This document shows, piece by piece, positions 24,901-36,948 of a stretch of 64,000 nt of DNA (positions are counted from its first letter, which is position 1; each line of letters opens with the position of its first letter). The DNA comes from Actinidia chinensis. Lineage: Eukaryota; Streptophyta; Magnoliopsida; Ericales; Actinidiaceae. Below the pieces are notes generated by a model, which was not told the DNA's origin, ran no database searches, and worked only from the letters and a program-made list of their open reading frames with translations. A program made the position numbers and the translations under genes. The DNA is taken from contig CM018913.1 of the NCBI GenBank assembly GCA_009663005.1, positions 303,935 through 367,934 on the forward strand, in the 5' to 3' direction.

Positions 24901-26579
24901 ACACAATTTGCTTTCTTAAAAAATATAAACAACATTCTGAATGAAATTACGTAGTAACATATTTTGCCCATGATTTTCCAATACATGACTTGATCCAAAT
25001 TTTATCGTAAGATTTATGAAGTAATTATAAATTAACAACTTTTTAAAAATAATTTTATCTTACCAAGAGAATACATACAAAGAAAACAAGAATTCTTTCG
25101 TTTGCTTAACGATGGTTTCACTCGATTCAATTGGTATCAAAATATCCAAAATATTGATTCTTGACCACCTTTCCTAGGTAAAATTATGAAGAATTTTATA
25201 TTTGCATCAAATATTTAGGGATAAATTTATGGAGGGTCATAAAAGGAAAAAGAAAAATTTGAATATGAGAGGTTGAATCAATTTTTTTTTAATCAAATTC
25301 TTAATTCAAACATAGTGTGAGTGTTTACAAAAGGGTACTTTTGAATTGTTTGCAATTGTCTTTTTTTTTTATAAATAAAATAGGAGTAAATTTTTCTAAT
25401 TTTTTTATAGAAGAATATAGATTTTTTCTGAAAGCTATCTAACTGCTTCCCAACTTTTGTTTTTGTAAAGTATATAGTTATACAAACGAAATGACAAAAT
25501 ATCACATTCTTTGTTGATCAACTTAAATATTTCAACTACACCTAATAAATAATTAACCAATTGAACTCCCCTTCTTTTTTGGAAAACCCCTCTCCCTCTC
25601 ACTTTACTAGAGACCGACCCCATACAAGAGTCATTGTTTTATTCTTTATCTGACCCCTCAACCCACCGCCTCTAACAGTCGATAAGTTATTGTCACAATT
25701 TAATTTTTACTTTTTTTTTTGTTAAACTTCCGTGAACTTCTTGTGTTAAAGTTATTTGTATTTATTCATTTTCTATTAAACTAAGGATAGGACCATTATG
25801 GATAAAAATCAGAAGAAAAAACTATTTTATGGCTTTTGTAATAAATACAACTCAACTTCATAAATTTATAATACCATAACAATTGCATATATTTTTGCAC
25901 CTCCTACTTAGCAGTCAAGATCTAGATTCTCTCTGACAATAGCAAACATCCTCCATTTTTTTAGGAGGAATATCTTGTTTCTATATTTTATGGAGAAATA
26001 TAGATTAATGGTCGATCAATAATTAATTATAATCTTATGTAGCACAATCATTTATTAAGTTATAAAACATGACTAAACAGTTATTGAACTGTATCCAATC
26101 AACATAATTTTTATAGCATTAATCTCTATGATAGACTCTATAATATGAATCCATAAATACAATTTTTTACATTTCTCATAGAAAAAGATGAGATTTTGTC
26201 CAATTTATTTATCCAAACAAGACTTTAAAATGAATCGTAATTGGGCTCTACTTCTAAATGGGGGGAAACCAGGGTTGGATTTTACAGGGCAACAGTCGTT
26301 GTTTCGATTCCATCCGATCATTTATTTTAAAATAAATAAAAGGAAAAAAAATTGTATGAAAAAATTACATCAGTGGGCCTTTCACTCTTTCTATTGCGTC
26401 AATTGAGTCCTTGAAAATTGGATCGTATTTATTATACCCTAAATTATTTCACATGGTGTCCATTTTACCCAATCGACACCGTCCGTTAAGAAATTGGACG
26501 GAAAGCAAGGGCAAAATAGTCATTCACTTACAGTCACAGGGCAAACAACCACCACCATCGCCCTAATTTCCCGCAACCA
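21944..26579. other. Gene-poor spacer with transposon debris
   Basis: I see no conserved gene here. The region includes the perfect 60-bp tandem duplication at 23986-24105 and long T-rich or AT-rich stretches. Short open frames, such as 22410-22622 on the minus strand, match no family I recognise. Confidence 0.5.
23986..24105. repeat. 60-bp tandem duplication
   Basis: The unit starting TGATTAATATTATTTTTAAG occurs at 23991 and again at 24051 with no visible difference over about 56 bases. It is non-coding. Confidence 0.85.
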
Positions 26580-26707
26580 ATGGCCACCACCACCGCCGGC
26601 TACCTATCTTTCTCTACTTCCCTTTCTTTGGGTGATCGAGTTTCTGTCTTAGATCAAAATGGCGACCTCAAATTAGGACCCCATAGATGCATTGAACAGC
26701 GTTTCAG
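26580..26707 (+). CDS. Possible orphan first exon, unknown protein
   Basis: An ATG opens MATTTAGYLSFSTSLSLGDR, and the frame continues to a good donor CAG|GTACAC at 26707/26708, giving about 43 codons. The start is rich in Ser/Thr, as in some plastid transit peptides, and upstream sequence is rich in CCACCA. I found no following exon with recognisable homology before 31 kb. It may be a fragment of a gene captured or left behind, a very short gene, or chance. No function is proposed. Confidence 0.3.
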
Positions 26708-26715
26708 GTACACCC

Positions 26716-26812
26716 CCCTCCTCCCTCCTCCCCCCCCCCCCCCCCCCCTCTCTCTCTCTCTCTCTCTTTCTCTCTCGTATATACATGAATACACACACAC
26801 ACACACATATGT
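26716..26812. repeat. Compound C-run, (TC)n and (AC)n microsatellite
   Basis: About 19 consecutive C bases lead into a TC run and, after a short gap, an AC run. They lie just after the putative donor at 26707. Long C runs of this kind are also a common place for assembly error. Confidence 0.85.
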
Positions 26813-27639
26813 ATACATAAACACATAAAGGTAACTTGCATATGTATACAGTATATGCGCGTCTATATTTATTTCTGATTCTTTTGATTAAAAATCTGAC
26901 CCAATGACTTGAGAAATACTAGCTACAACCTCCACTGAATGATTGAGCTACATGGTGTTTGATGGAATGCCTCTTAGAGATCCGCTGTTAGTGAACCACG
27001 GATGGATCCAAGAGGCTGCATAGGAGTGACCACATCCCAAAAAATTCAAAAAATTCTATTGTGTAAAATAATTTGATTCTATGAAGGGTTGGTACACCTC
27101 CATGGATAGGGATTCACATCCCATTAGCACATGCATGATAGCCTCAAAGGATTAATTATTTATTTCGTGTTTATCATATATACTTTTTATATTACAAATG
27201 TGTGTCAAACACAACTTCAATGTTGAACTTTAATAGATTGACGCATGTAGCAGTAGCTGCTATTTTTTGATTGTGAAAGCATATGATATATTGTGCTCCA
27301 TTTTTTTTTAATTCTTTTTTATTACTATTGTGCTCCATTGTATAATCATATTTTTATATTTTTCTACTAAATTGTTGACAAATAATTTCCAGTTAAATAT
27401 TTTTAATGATATTTTTTTTACTTACTCTGTGTTGGTAGAAATTTATATATTAAAATTGATATTGTACTTTAAAACTACTTGGGAAATTTTCATAGTTGGG
27501 CGTTACATATATTTTCATACCCCAAGTCAGAATCGTAGATCCATATGTGAACAATTATATTAGCTTTGCCTTTCTTTTCTTGAAGAACCCAAGTTGGCTG
27601 GTTGTGTTCAGGGAGATGGTTGGCGTAGGAGTGTTGAAC

Positions 27640-27980
27640 TTGATGTTATAGAATCCCGCATTGTTTGAATGTGGAATGAGTTATGAGTTAATATACACAT
27701 TGAACTCAATTTTTGGGTTGGATACAAAGTTTCACATGATATCAAAGCCAAGCACATTCCATCCCAGATTAAAAACAAAAAAGACATGGCTAAGGTTGCA
27801 CGATAATAGACCAAAAGGAGGCTACACGTGACAGACTTTAATAGAGAATTCACATGAGGGATAATGGAGAATCGCCATTGCTTGGGTGTGGAACGGGTTA
27901 TGACTCAATATACATGTTGGACCTCTACACCTAATGGCTTAAACTTTTGGGTTGAATACAAATTTTCACATTTGATGGAT
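27640..27980 (+). mobile_element. Degenerate LTR-end fragments, one with a primer-binding-site-like motif
   Basis: Two related segments, about 27640-27740 and 27875-27980, share GTGGAA-GG-TTATGA-T-AATATACA and TTTTGGGTTG-ATACAAA. The first runs into ATGATATCAAAGCC (about 27737), close to the TGGTATCAGAGCC primer-binding site complementary to initiator tRNA-Met in plant LTR retrotransposons. No gag or pol is seen, so these would be solo or TRIM-like remnants. Confidence 0.45.
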
Positions 27981-28010
27981 TGGTTGGGGTGGTTGAAGCA
28001 TGGGAAGTAG

Positions 28011-28447
28011 GGGCGAAGCCAAGATTCTTGTATTGTGGGGGTGCATATCTAGAATTATACATGTGCATTTTTCTATTTGATAATCCAAAGAAATAATTAA
28101 ATTGAAGTGTTAATGAAAAAGTAATGTCTAGAAGAGACCCATGACTTTTTAAATTTTGAACATGTTACGAATAGCTTTATTTATAATGTTATTAAAAGAA
28201 CTAGAGGTTGTAGTTTTTCATTCACTTCGTACACATATAGACAATAAGATAAGAAAAATAGAGGTGTTGTCCCTTTTATATCAAGGATTTAATGAGTAAG
28301 AAATAATAAAGGAAACATATAAAATAAAACTTTATGGGTCAAACTTCAAGATTCTTCTAAAATTTAAAGATGAAAATACAATTTTTGGAGAAGTGAATGG
28401 GGTTGACCACCCCCACCCCCAATCTGTCCTACATGGCTCCGCTGATG
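28011..28447. mobile_element. Non-autonomous DNA-transposon remnant (hAT-like ends)
   Basis: The left end GGGGCGAAGCCAAGATTC resembles the frequent plant terminal motif GGGGCGGAGCCA. The right end, read on the other strand, begins CAGCGGAGCCATG and passes into G-rich sequence. The interior is AT-rich and non-coding. The ends are diverged and no duplication was verified. Confidence 0.4.
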
Positions 28448-31400
28448 AATTGGAAAGAGTGTATGTGTGGTGCATAAGAAGGTGGGGGTGGCGGGGGTGC
28501 AGTTCAAGGGTGGTGGCAGAGGAAGGGGTGTTGTGGGGGTAAGTGGTGGTGTAGGGTGACTGCTTTGAAGAGGGGGAAGAGAGAAAAGGTATATTTCTCT
28601 TTTTTGCCCTCAAGTCTGGTCCAATTTTTTAACCAATGTTATCAATTGGCTCAAATTGATACAATGTGAAAAATTAAAGGGCAAGGTATGGCAATGGAAT
28701 TAATGGGATGGAATTGTAATTCCTAGGTCCTACTACATGGACATTCAGCATAATTTTTTTCCTAACCTTTCTTAACTTTTCGGAGGTGGTTGGACAATAC
28801 AAAACTCTAACTCTCAGTTGCATTATCAGTTTGCCAACTAGCCACTTTCACCATGAGCTACTCTCCCATATTACTTAACAAAATTGGCAAAAAACAAAAT
28901 TTCCATTCTCTCAAGCTTGCGCTTCCACAACCTTTTCCCTATCTATGCTATCTGATAGTTTTGTTATTATGTTTTATACTTAAAACAAGGAGGATGCATG
29001 ATATCTTTCTTTCTCTTATTAGTTCACCTTTTTGTTGGTTCTGTTTATATCCATTCTTTTACAAACAACATCAACATGCAACTCCTTGCCCATTCAACCT
29101 CTAAAATACCTTTCCTTAACTTCTCCCAGAGAATGTCATACATTTTAACTAAAAACTCATTATCATTAGCCCCCACGCAACTTTCTTTCAGGCTACTCTC
29201 ATACTGGTCAAATTGTAAACCAAATTTGCATAAGCAAGGCAAGATGGTAGCTTCCTGATCCTGAGTATGCAACATTGAAACTTTATTATCTTTCCTTTGT
29301 ACTTAACCCAGGCGAATGCTGATATGCTATTCTCTATAATAATGAAAACTTTTAAGCAGTTCTATTTATGTCAATTCGTTTAATATGTGAAATCTTGAAA
29401 GTAATATAAACTTAAAAATGCAATTTAATCTTTTTGCGAATGATTTTTGAGTTGCTTTAAACGTAGATATTATCATAGGAAATACACTAAAATTCATTAT
29501 ATATAGAAATATACTTTAAAATGTCCATGACAAAGAAAAAACTTATTGTTGCACTTGAAATCCCTGCTTATCAAGCCAAAACTGTTCAATCAAAATCATG
29601 ACACTTGAAGATGCAATCTAGGATTTCTGAGATTGAAATCAGATGCCTCTTGGCACAACTGTTCTTAGTTTTCATAAGTCTAATGATAGTTCATCTTGGA
29701 GGTGATATGTGTTTTTTCGTAAGTCTTAAGTCCGTGGTTATAGATTGCATTTACGTAACAGAATTGTACTTAATTCACACAATCGTGTGGACCAAACTAA
29801 ATCCAGTTAGCATTATTCAGTTTTGGTTGCATATACCTCTTTAAGATAGTTTCTTTTGTACAATAGCAAAATTTGCATATTAGTTACCTATGTTTGATTC
29901 ACTGCATGCATAGGTTGATTCTCATAATCTTATAGAGCGTACTTCTTTTACGTAGGTGCACAATATAGAGCATGGTTAATTGAACAGGTAAATAAGAATT
30001 AAATGCAATCAACTAAAAAAGGAACATCAGGAAACTAAGGAGGAGTATATAGCATAAATGCATGACTAATTCTACAATTCTACACATGAACAATGCTTGT
30101 AGCCCTTTTGAAATGGTGCGTATAGATGTGCTTGTGTTTGCCTAATGTAGTATGGTTCTAACTAATGCAGTCTATACCCATAAGAGTTTCCTCATTGCTC
30201 TTATACTTCTGCCATTTTAAAACATAGTTTATACTTAATAAAGTTTGCCTAAAAGGTCAGAAAGGCCTTTTCTAGGTATGTACTGCTCACTAGATTTGTT
30301 ATGTTGCTACTGAGGATAAATTTGGTTCCTATTACAAAGTCCCCCCACAAAGCCTATATTACCTTTAAATGATTCTCTTCTGCCTTTTATTTATACTAGT
30401 TGAAGTAATGATTATGGTATATAACAGAAAGTCGCTTGACATCAGAGTGCCTACACCTGAATGTTCGTATTCAGTTGAAAGAAAAATACTTATCATGTCC
30501 TTTTTTAAAACCCTACATTTTTTATATAAGTTCATGGCTATCAGAGTTAAACTTAGTTTTGCAGAATGTTAATCAGTATAAGATCAGAATATCATATATA
30601 GGTATACTATATGTTTATAGTCTCATGCAACTGATATTGTCCAGGTTAATAGAAGTGTTTAAAGTTTAATACAGAAAGTACGTTGAAAAGGCAGAATGAC
30701 CTAAATGAAGGATATTACCTCAATAAAAATTTATTTGTGTCCCTTGTCTTATGTAAGATGTATTGGTATTTAGGAAAGCCATTGTGTTGACTTAATGTTC
30801 TTCATTTGTACTTAGAAGTAAGAATCACAAAAATATCTTTCAACTTGTAGTAACTAATAAGGTAATCCAGTTATCTTAGTCAGTTTAACTAACTAAACAA
30901 AATTTTCTCCTGAGAATGATGAATGGCACATGCATTCTTTGTGCAGTGGTGATAGCAACTATGATGGAGCTCTATGGACTATGGAGGTAGTCTTTGGCTG
31001 TAAGTCACCAATTATACCCTTGTGGCTTGTACTACTACAAGTTAAAGTAAATATGTGAAAAAGGAGAAGGGGGAGGGTGCAAATCACCCTGGCCCCTCTT
31101 TATCAACTAGCTTGGAAGGGAAAATATCATCATGATGGTTCTAATGGATGGATGTCAGCGTTCTTGCAGCTTTGGAAGCCTTCAAATTCACGCACTCCAC
31201 AAGCATTGTTTCCACGGCCATATCTTTGTCATAGACCAACCATTGTTTCGCTATTTAATCCCAGCCCTCGATGTGAGTTTTCCCATGCATGGGAGATAAT
31301 GGCCACTTTTTGTCAGTGTTTTTGGTGCCTATCCCTCTCACTCTCACTTTATTTAATTCACTCAATATCCATTTCTCAAGTATGTGTCATTGAAATCTAA

Positions 31401-32990
31401 AAGTGCTCCTTTTTCAATCTCTTCTCTAATGATCTCATCTCTAATTATCTTCGATGTTCTTCTTTTAAGCAGGTTTATATAGTCTACTTAGGACAGAACA
31501 GAAACCATGATCCTCTCCTTACTACTAATCATAATCTTCAGCTCCTCTCTAATGTCTTCGCAAGGTACCTACTGCTAAGCGTTTACTTTATCCCTCTTAT
31601 TCCTAAATCTTAATAATAATCTTTCTCTTTCTGTTTTCTTTCTCCCTCTTCTTTTGTTTTGATAGGAAAGAAGTGGCAGAGAAATCAATGCTGTACAGCT
31701 GCAAACATAGTTTCTCTGGTTTTTCAGCAATGCTCAATTCAACCCAAGCGACAGCCTTGGCTAGTAATTATAAGATAACCGCTTCTCTTGCTTTCTAAAA
31801 ATGCTTTCGTGGATGTCAAAAAGATTTCTTAAGCCTGAAGGAAGTTTTTTTTTAATGATGGAATTAGGAAATAAACTGCAGAGATGAATGAAGTGGTATT
31901 GGTGTTTAGGAGCAGAATACTTGAGTTACACACGACAAGAAGCTGGGACTTCTTGGGCCTGACCTTACCAAGCGGTGAAGCAACTCCATTTCAACTAGCT
32001 TAACCTATATAATAGTTGGAATCTTTGATACAGGTCTTCCTCAAGCTTCACCTATATATGTATATTCTTGTTCTTTATTGAAACTGTAACCTAATTGGTT
32101 GAGCATTCATAGAATTTCTCTATTGGTGTATTCTTCTATCACTCTCATTGCATTGAAGTTTATAGAAGATTTTTGTTTTGACTATACGTGCTTATTCAAA
32201 TGATTAATAATCCCTTCATGTTGATATAATAATAATGAAAACATGCAGCTTCTAAACTTAGTGGCCCTTTTGATACACCAGAGTGTCAATTTATAATAAG
32301 CAACTGGTTATGGATTGACATTACATTTTTTTCCCTTCTCTATAATAAAATTATCACTCTCTAACAACTTAAGCTTTTAGATTAATTGATGGTCAGAAAT
32401 TTAATGAAAAAGACCTAACTTCTTGTTAGTGATCCCCTTTTAAATATTGCATGCAATATTATCTATATTTTGAATATACTAATGCATCTAATAATGATTG
32501 GCTAGATATTTGGCCGGAATCTGATAGCTTCAAGGAAAAGCCTGGCACGGGGCCAGTTCCAAAATCTTGGAAGGAAAATGTGTTCCAGGAGAGAAGTTTG
32601 AACCAGCAAAAGCTTGCAACCGGGAGCTAATTGGTGCTCGCTACTACCTCAAAGGGTTTGAGGAAGAATATGGGCCTCTAAACGCAAGCAGCAACTCAGA
32701 ATACCGATCAGCTCGAGATTTTGATGGGCATGGGACTCACACAGCTTCAACAGCAATTGGATCTATTGTTAAAAATGCAAGCTTTTTCGGTTTTGCACAA
32801 GGCACTGCTAGGGGAGGAGCCCCCAGGGCACGACTAGCAGTGTACAAAATTTGTTGGAGTAAAAACCTTGTTGGGAGGTGTAGTGAAGCCGGTATAATGG
32901 TGGCATTTGATGATGCGCTACATGATGGGGTCCAAGTGATATCAGGTTCTTTTGGTGTATCAACGCCACTGCCTCTATTCTTTGCATCTA

Positions 32991-33539
32991 TTGCTGATAT
33001 TGGTTCATTTCATGCCATGCAGATGGGTGTTAGTGTGGTGTTTTCGGCAGGGAATGATGGACCAGATCCATCTCTAGTGCAGAATGTTGCACCGTGGAGC
33101 CTTTGCATGGCGGCTCCATCTATTGATCGAACATTTCCAAGCAAGATATTACTGGATAGTAAACTCTCCTTCATGGTAAATAGATTAGTTCTGCCATTAA
33201 AGCTGTTCAAACCATTTGTTTCCACCACCTATTCCTTATCCCGTGGTAAATAGATTAGTTCTGCCATTAAAGCTGTTCAAACCATTTGCTGATATTGGTT
33301 CATTTCATGCCATGCAGATGGGTGTTAGTGTGGTGTTTTCGGCAGGGAATGATGGACCAGATCCATCTCTAGTGCAGAATGTTGCACCGTGGAGCCTTTG
33401 CATGGCGGCTCCATCTATTGATCGAACATTTCCAAGCAAGATATTACTGGATAGTAAACTCTCCTTCATGGTAAATAGATTAGTTCTGCCATTAAAGCTG
33501 TTCAAACCATTTGTTTCCACCACCTATTCCTTATCCCGT
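32991..33539 (+). repeat. Perfect 295-bp-offset tandem duplication inside the subtilase
   Basis: Bases 32991-33244 recur at 33286-33539 with no visible difference. The 41 bases between are a further copy of the intron start GTAAATAGATTAGTTCTGCC (also at 33176 and 33471). The duplication spans the end of one exon, its donor and the start of the intron. Confidence 0.95.
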
Positions 33540-33766
33540 ACCACTCCACTCCACCCTCAATGGTTCTTGAATTGTTGCACAATATCTGTATACTATAAAC
33601 ATGAGTAATCAGATTATGATCTTGTTCTTCACACTACGGTGGGTAACATCATGCAGTACGAATGCTTATATGACTCCTGTTTGTCCAGGGAGAAAGCTTC
33701 ACGGTCAAACCAATAAAGGCAAAATTGGTGGATGCAAGTGATTATTTTACTAATGGGTAACATCTC

Positions 33767-33792
33767 TGTGTGTGTGTGTGTGTGTGTGTGTG
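33767..33792. repeat. (GT)n microsatellite in a subtilase intron
   Basis: About 13 GT units lie ten bases after the donor GTAACA of the exon ending 33756. Confidence 0.9.
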
Positions 33793-35699
33793 TCTGTGCA
33801 TGGCTTTCAGTTGTTAAGATTGTCAATCCAATCATAACTTAATAGGGTTTGCAAGACTCAGAATTGGATAAGGAAAGCAGCTTTAGGGAAGGTACTATTA
33901 TGTTTCTCCATAGTAGGACCAGCGTAAATTGGTGTGGCAGAAGAAGCTGCATGGAGGGCTAATGCCTCAGCCTTGATATTTGTCGAGCCTCTCAGCAGGC
34001 AGGTTCCTGATGTGGATATCATCCCCCCCGTTCTTGTAGACATTATCCAAGGGACTCAGCTCTTTCATTATCTTGTTCTGCCTCCCAAGTAAGTGAACAT
34101 AACCAAGCGTAACATATCATTGGATATTTACAGATTAATCACAGCTAGCTGCTTGTAGCAACTGTGATTTTATTTAAGCATGGAGAGACTGATGTAACCT
34201 CCCCTTTCTAGTCACTTTTCGACAGTATTTTCCGTTCATAAAGCTTAATAACATGTAGATCTCACAAGACTAGTTTGATATTTTCAAATTCCTTTCTTTT
34301 TTTTTTTCTCCTTAATGGATCTTGAAATTTAAACAATATGTCACGCAGTTAAGGTTGTAAGGCAAGCGTTCACATACCTAGGGACCAATTACATCTTCAC
34401 CTAACTACTAAACTCATTAAACCCAGTGTGCTATCGGTTCTTGTCCTAAAATAAGTAGAAATGATGCTGTGTTGTTGTTGTTGTCAACTGTGCTTATATT
34501 ACAAAGGCTTCTAACAAAATGTAATGCAAAATGAAGGCAACCAGTAGTGCAGATATCAGCAGGTAAGACGGTCATCAAACAGTCACCAGCACCTACAGTT
34601 GCTTTGTTTTCTTCCAGGGGGCCTAGCTCACTTTCACCTGATATTCTCAAGGTATACAGACCTCTTTCTAATTCAATGCGTGTTGTGCAGTTCAAATGGT
34701 TGTATTTTTATTCTTGAGGTGTTTCATTTCTATTTCTATTATATATTTGTGATTTTATTTTGTGGTGGGCCTTTTAACTTAAAAGGTATAGTTGTTGCTG
34801 CATGATTAAGATACTAATAAGTATGGGGCATTTAAAGGCATTTTGTTTGTGGGGAGAGGTTGTGTGGAGCGAGTGTGATTAAATACTACTAGACTGAGGG
34901 AGAGGCTTTACTTTCTTCTTTCTTCCTTTGCTCAACTTTTCAGTAGAACGGAGTTCCTTTTTTTATCAAAAGTAGAAACAACATTTCAGCATCCCCTGAA
35001 ACCTCAATGATCACGAGAAGTTTGTCCATATCTTGTTGTTTTATACTTATCCGTACTCTCTCCTAAATCACTTAGATTGATATCTTTCACAAAACAGCCC
35101 GACATAACTGCTCCAGGGATCAACATACTAGTAGCATGGCCTCCCCAAACCCCACCCACTTCGATGCCAATCGATGGGCGGTCTGTGAACTGGGATTTTC
35201 TGTCGGGGACTTCAATGTCGTGCCCTATGTATCAGGAGTAGTAGCCCTCCTCAAATCAGCACACCCTCATCGGTCTCCTGCAGCTATCAGATCCGCTCTA
35301 TTGACTACAGGTAAACACAAGGAAAAAAATATATCACAATTATCATAGCCCTTCTGCACCATTTTGTTAGATGCTTTGATATTAGGACATGGACCATGCA
35401 TGAGATCTAGAACCAAAAGGCTGTTGGTCCCCACTTAAATAGTCTGGTCACACATATTTATAGGCATTCATTTCATCATGTGAGGCAGAGGTGATTAGGA
35501 ACCTCACACCATTTGCGCACCAAAGAAAAGAATGACCTCCACTTGTCCTCCCAAAAGTGTAACATTTCATTCGATTACAACTGAAAACCAACTCGAATTC
35601 CTTTACTTTTGATGTTGATACATAAAAACCTAGCCTCATTTGGAGGAACCAGATGAAATTTAAGGAAAATTTGTTTCCATACCTGTCCAACTAATCTTG

Positions 35700-36080
35700 G
35701 CAATTTCCCCGTTTGGTATCACCTTCTTTTTCTTGCTTTTGTTTTTTGCTTTGTTATCCACCTTTTCAGAACAAATATATTAAACAGACTGAAAATTTCC
35801 ATAAGTTTCACTTTTTTGTGAAATTCCAAAAGGGTGATGATTTTCGCTCTCATTTTTTTTCCAATTGCACTCGTTTTTTTTTTCTGTATTAGATAAAACT
35901 ACCCCAAATACCGTTGTATTTATATTTTCTAAATTACTTTTGCTTAACTGTTTTAGCCACATATAAGGGCATTTGGGTAATTTCACTTAATAAAGACAAA
36001 AAAAATGGAGTGCAATTAAAGAAAATGGGAATGTGAAAATCATTATCCATTCAGAAAACAACTTAAAAGTGCCCCTAAGA
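35700..36080. mobile_element. MITE-like AT-rich repeat in a subtilase intron
   Basis: The left edge CCCGTTTGGTATCACC resembles common plant MITE ends. The interior has TTTTCTAAATTACTTTTGCT and GGAGTGCAATTAAA, both nearly repeated at about 7100-7200 in this window. Boundaries are approximate and no duplication was confirmed. Confidence 0.4.
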
Positions 36081-36948
36081 GGAATGATTTTAGAAAAGTT
36101 TCCTGGAACAATTTCTGGAACAGTTCACTATTTTGAACAATAGATGAAAATACAAAAGTCATGCCACTCGAAACTCCTGTTTGTTTCACTATTTTGCAAG
36201 GGCTTTAGCAAATGCTTACGATATTTTCACCTTAAGTAAGAGTACCTATTATTATGATATCAACTAATGTTCTTAAAATGCATTTAATTTACATTCAATA
36301 ACTCCTACTGACCTGCTCTTTCTCTTTGTTGTTAAAGCTTACACAAGCGACACAACCTAGGACAGTATCTTATTCGGGGGCATAGCGAAAGCAGCTGATC
36401 CGCTTGACATTGGCGCTGGCCACTTCGATCCATTGAGAGCAATGGATCCAGGGCTAGTCTATGACGTGAAAACCAGCTATTACATTCTCTTCCCCTGCAA
36501 CATTGGCTACACCATAGACCAAATAAACAGCATTGTTACTCTCTCCCCAAGTACCATCTTGAGCTGCCTCAAAGGGTCATACCTATACAACGAAAACCTG
36601 AATTACCCCTCCATAACGGTCTCAAATCTCCAGTCTACGGTGACCATCAAGAGGATTGTTTGCAACGTTGGGTGGAAGAAAGCAGCCATCTATTTTGCAA
36701 GGATTGTGAAGCCTAATGGCATGGAGGTTGTGGTGTGGCCAAGGGTATTGATATTTTCATGTTTTAGGGAAGAAGTGTCACACTATGCGACTTTCAAGCC
36801 ACTGAAGAAATCTCAAGGGAGGTATGATTTTGGTGAGCTGGTGTGGTCTGATGGGTTCCACTCTGTTAGGAGTCCACTGGTTGTGCTTGTCGGCACTGCT
36901 AGTACTATTTATGGGGATGATTCCGCAGTTGATAAGGCGAACATTTAG

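Larger units (their letters stand above)
26829..31472. other. Gene-poor spacer with LTR and DNA-transposon remnants, upstream of the subtilase
   Basis: No conserved gene is recognised. It contains a degenerate LTR end with a primer-binding-site-like motif near 27740 and a DNA-transposon-like remnant at about 28011-28447. Toward 31 kb an exon for the subtilase signal peptide would be expected; I could not find one. Confidence 0.5.
31473..36948 (+). pseudogene. SBT3.18: Subtilisin-like serine protease, SBT3.18-like, disrupted
   Basis: Subtilases are secreted serine proteases of the plant cell wall. Exons by eye: 31473-31564 and 31666-31763 (I9 propeptide, IVYLGQN), 31882-32033 (TTRSWDFLGL; catalytic Asp in GIFDT), 32506-33175 (WPESDSF; catalytic His in DGHGTHTASTA; oxyanion Asn likely in SAGNDG), 33689-33756, 33846-34088, 34537-34651 (SSRGPSS), 35098-35310 (GTSMSCP with catalytic Ser) and 36338-36948 (fibronectin-type tail). 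Damage is wide. There are frameshifts near 32015, 32570 and just after GTSMSCP (about 35228). There are in-frame stops at 33925-33927 and 36358-36360, a DTG that reads DTD across a splice, and a 295-bp tandem duplication. No signal-peptide exon is visible. Some single-base losses may be sequence error, but the stops and duplication favour a true pseudogene. Confidence 0.88.

Noticed and set aside
33010..33523. Two identical minus-strand open frames of 72 codons
   Set aside because: They are antisense shadows of the duplicated subtilase segment; their identity only reflects the duplication.
35136..35348. Separate small gene beginning MASPNPTHFDANRW
   Set aside because: It is the second reading frame of subtilase exon 8, made open by the frameshift after GTSMSCP; the part from VSGVVALLKSAHP is the subtilase itself.
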